From Salegentibacter salarius (GTDB taxonomy: Bacteria > Bacteroidota > Bacteroidia > Flavobacteriales > Flavobacteriaceae), in the NCBI RefSeq assembly GCF_900168265.1, contig NZ_FVZF01000008.1:52835-116834 (forward strand): a DNA stretch of 64,000 nucleotides, written 5' to 3'. Each line of letters opens with the position of its first letter. The first letter of the stretch is position 1. A model generated the notes under the pieces. The model saw only the letters and a program-made list of their open reading frames with translations. It searched no databases and was not told the DNA's origin. A program made the position numbers and the translations under genes. Of the stretch, positions 63,766 to 64,000 are shown piece by piece.

Positions 63766-63837
63766 TGGCCGGATTAAAGTGAACCACCTTGGCCGGTTCA
63801 AAGTGAACCACTTTAGCCGGGATAAAGTGAGCCACTA
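63766..63837. repeat. Three tandem 24-bp repeats at the IS21 end
   Basis: Copies 63766-63789, 63790-63813 and 63814-63837 share the core tggccgg-nnn-aaagtgaaccac. A decayed half-copy precedes them (agtataccaccc). IS21 ends carry multiple transposase-binding repeats of this kind. Confidence 0.85.
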
Positions 63838-63890
63838 AGAAATCGATTCTATTTGTAAAAAGCCAAATGTCTTTTTTTGTAAAAAAGACC

Positions 63891-64000
63891 ATGGCCAACA
63901 AACAGATAGATATGCGAAAAGTAAAACAGATTTTTAGGTTGTACAGCCAGGGCGTCAGTAAACGCCAGATAAGTTCGAGGCTGGGTTTATCACGTAACAC
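63891..64000 (+). CDS. istA: IS21-family transposase IstA, N-terminal fragment (cut by window edge)
   Basis: The ATG at 63891 opens a frame of 36 visible residues. Positions 8-16 read MRKVKQIFR, then LYSQGVSKRQISSRLGLSRN, the N-terminal HTH_38-like domain of IstA. It is 53 bases after the third terminal repeat. The catalytic DDE part is outside the window. Confidence 0.85.
   Translation, partial: MANKQIDMRKVKQIFRLYSQGVSKRQISSRLGLSRN

Larger units (their letters stand above)
63727..64000 (+). mobile_element. IS21-family insertion sequence, left end (continues beyond window)
   Basis: The element begins with TGTAGCATG near 63727. It contains three tandem 24-bp repeats (63766-63837) and then the start of istA. 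The rest (istA remainder, istB, right end) is outside the window. It interrupts the HUH initiator relic. Confidence 0.8.

Noticed and set aside
63722..64000. Minus-strand ORF with repeats of VVHF.PA
   Set aside because: The repeated peptide is only the reverse translation of the 24-bp IS21 terminal repeats; the real gene is istA on the plus strand.
1..64000. CRISPR arrays, tRNA or rRNA genes
   Set aside because: No regularly spaced repeat-spacer array was seen. The only tandem array belongs to the IS21 end. No cloverleaf or rRNA-like sequence was recognised by eye.

Overview
The window looks like chromosomal DNA of a marine flavobacterium (Bacteroidota, Flavobacteriaceae; a Zunongwangia/Salegentibacter/Gramella-like genome would fit, but the genus is a guess). 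The evidence is the AT-rich sequence, a SusC/SusD-type polysaccharide utilisation locus, a PorW/SprE-like gliding/type IX secretion lipoprotein, an ATP synthase operon lacking the beta and epsilon genes (typical of Bacteroidota), DUF4292 and DUF5687 family genes, and acidic residues straight after the lipoprotein cysteine. Most genes lie on the minus strand.

Bases 1-6600 hold envelope and housekeeping genes: an EnvC-like protein (cut by the window edge), a DUF4292 lipoprotein, a TPR protein, a sugar nucleotidyltransferase, dUTPase, a Wzx-like flippase and a small lipoprotein. Bases 6600-12500 are the ATP synthase operon (accessory gene, AtpZ/I, a, c, b, delta, alpha, gamma), with a terminator-like hairpin just after the c-subunit gene. 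Bases 12500-28600 are core genes: porW/sprE, an ABC exporter, a PaaE-like reductase, an orphan ABC ATPase, a GreA/B-like factor, mtgA, an FAD oxidase, the pdxA-yceD-rpmF-fabH-accB-accC cluster, ribE and a small PID-CTERM-like protein. Several intergenic gaps here carry dispersed palindromic repeats.

Bases 28770-45440 hold a hybrid histidine kinase and then a beta-glucan (probably laminarin) utilisation locus: SusC, SusD, a surface glycan-binding lipoprotein, GH16 with PKD, GH3 and a second GH16. A membrane-spanning beta-propeller/Y_Y_Y/LuxR-type regulator is encoded upstream. Bases 45440-46240 are gene debris, including a frameshifted YitT relic.

Bases 46300-59460 hold the most unusual cluster: a response regulator/six-PAS kinase/response regulator trio beside an exopolysaccharide synthase operon (membrane sensor kinase, BcsB-like protein, outer-membrane barrel, family-2 glycosyltransferase with an N-terminal T2SSE_N/MshEN-like domain, polytopic membrane protein) and a divergent GH5 glycanase. 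This resembles a cellulose-synthase-type machine rebuilt from non-canonical parts.

From about 59460 to the end the DNA is a decayed mobile region. It holds a truncated CHC2 primase-like gene, a repeat-flanked gap, a primase-helicase and an excisionase-like HTH gene, but no integrase. After these come a kinase-like protein that has lost its phosphoacceptor histidine, the C-terminal relic of an HUH replication initiator, and an IS21-family element that interrupts that relic and runs off the right edge.
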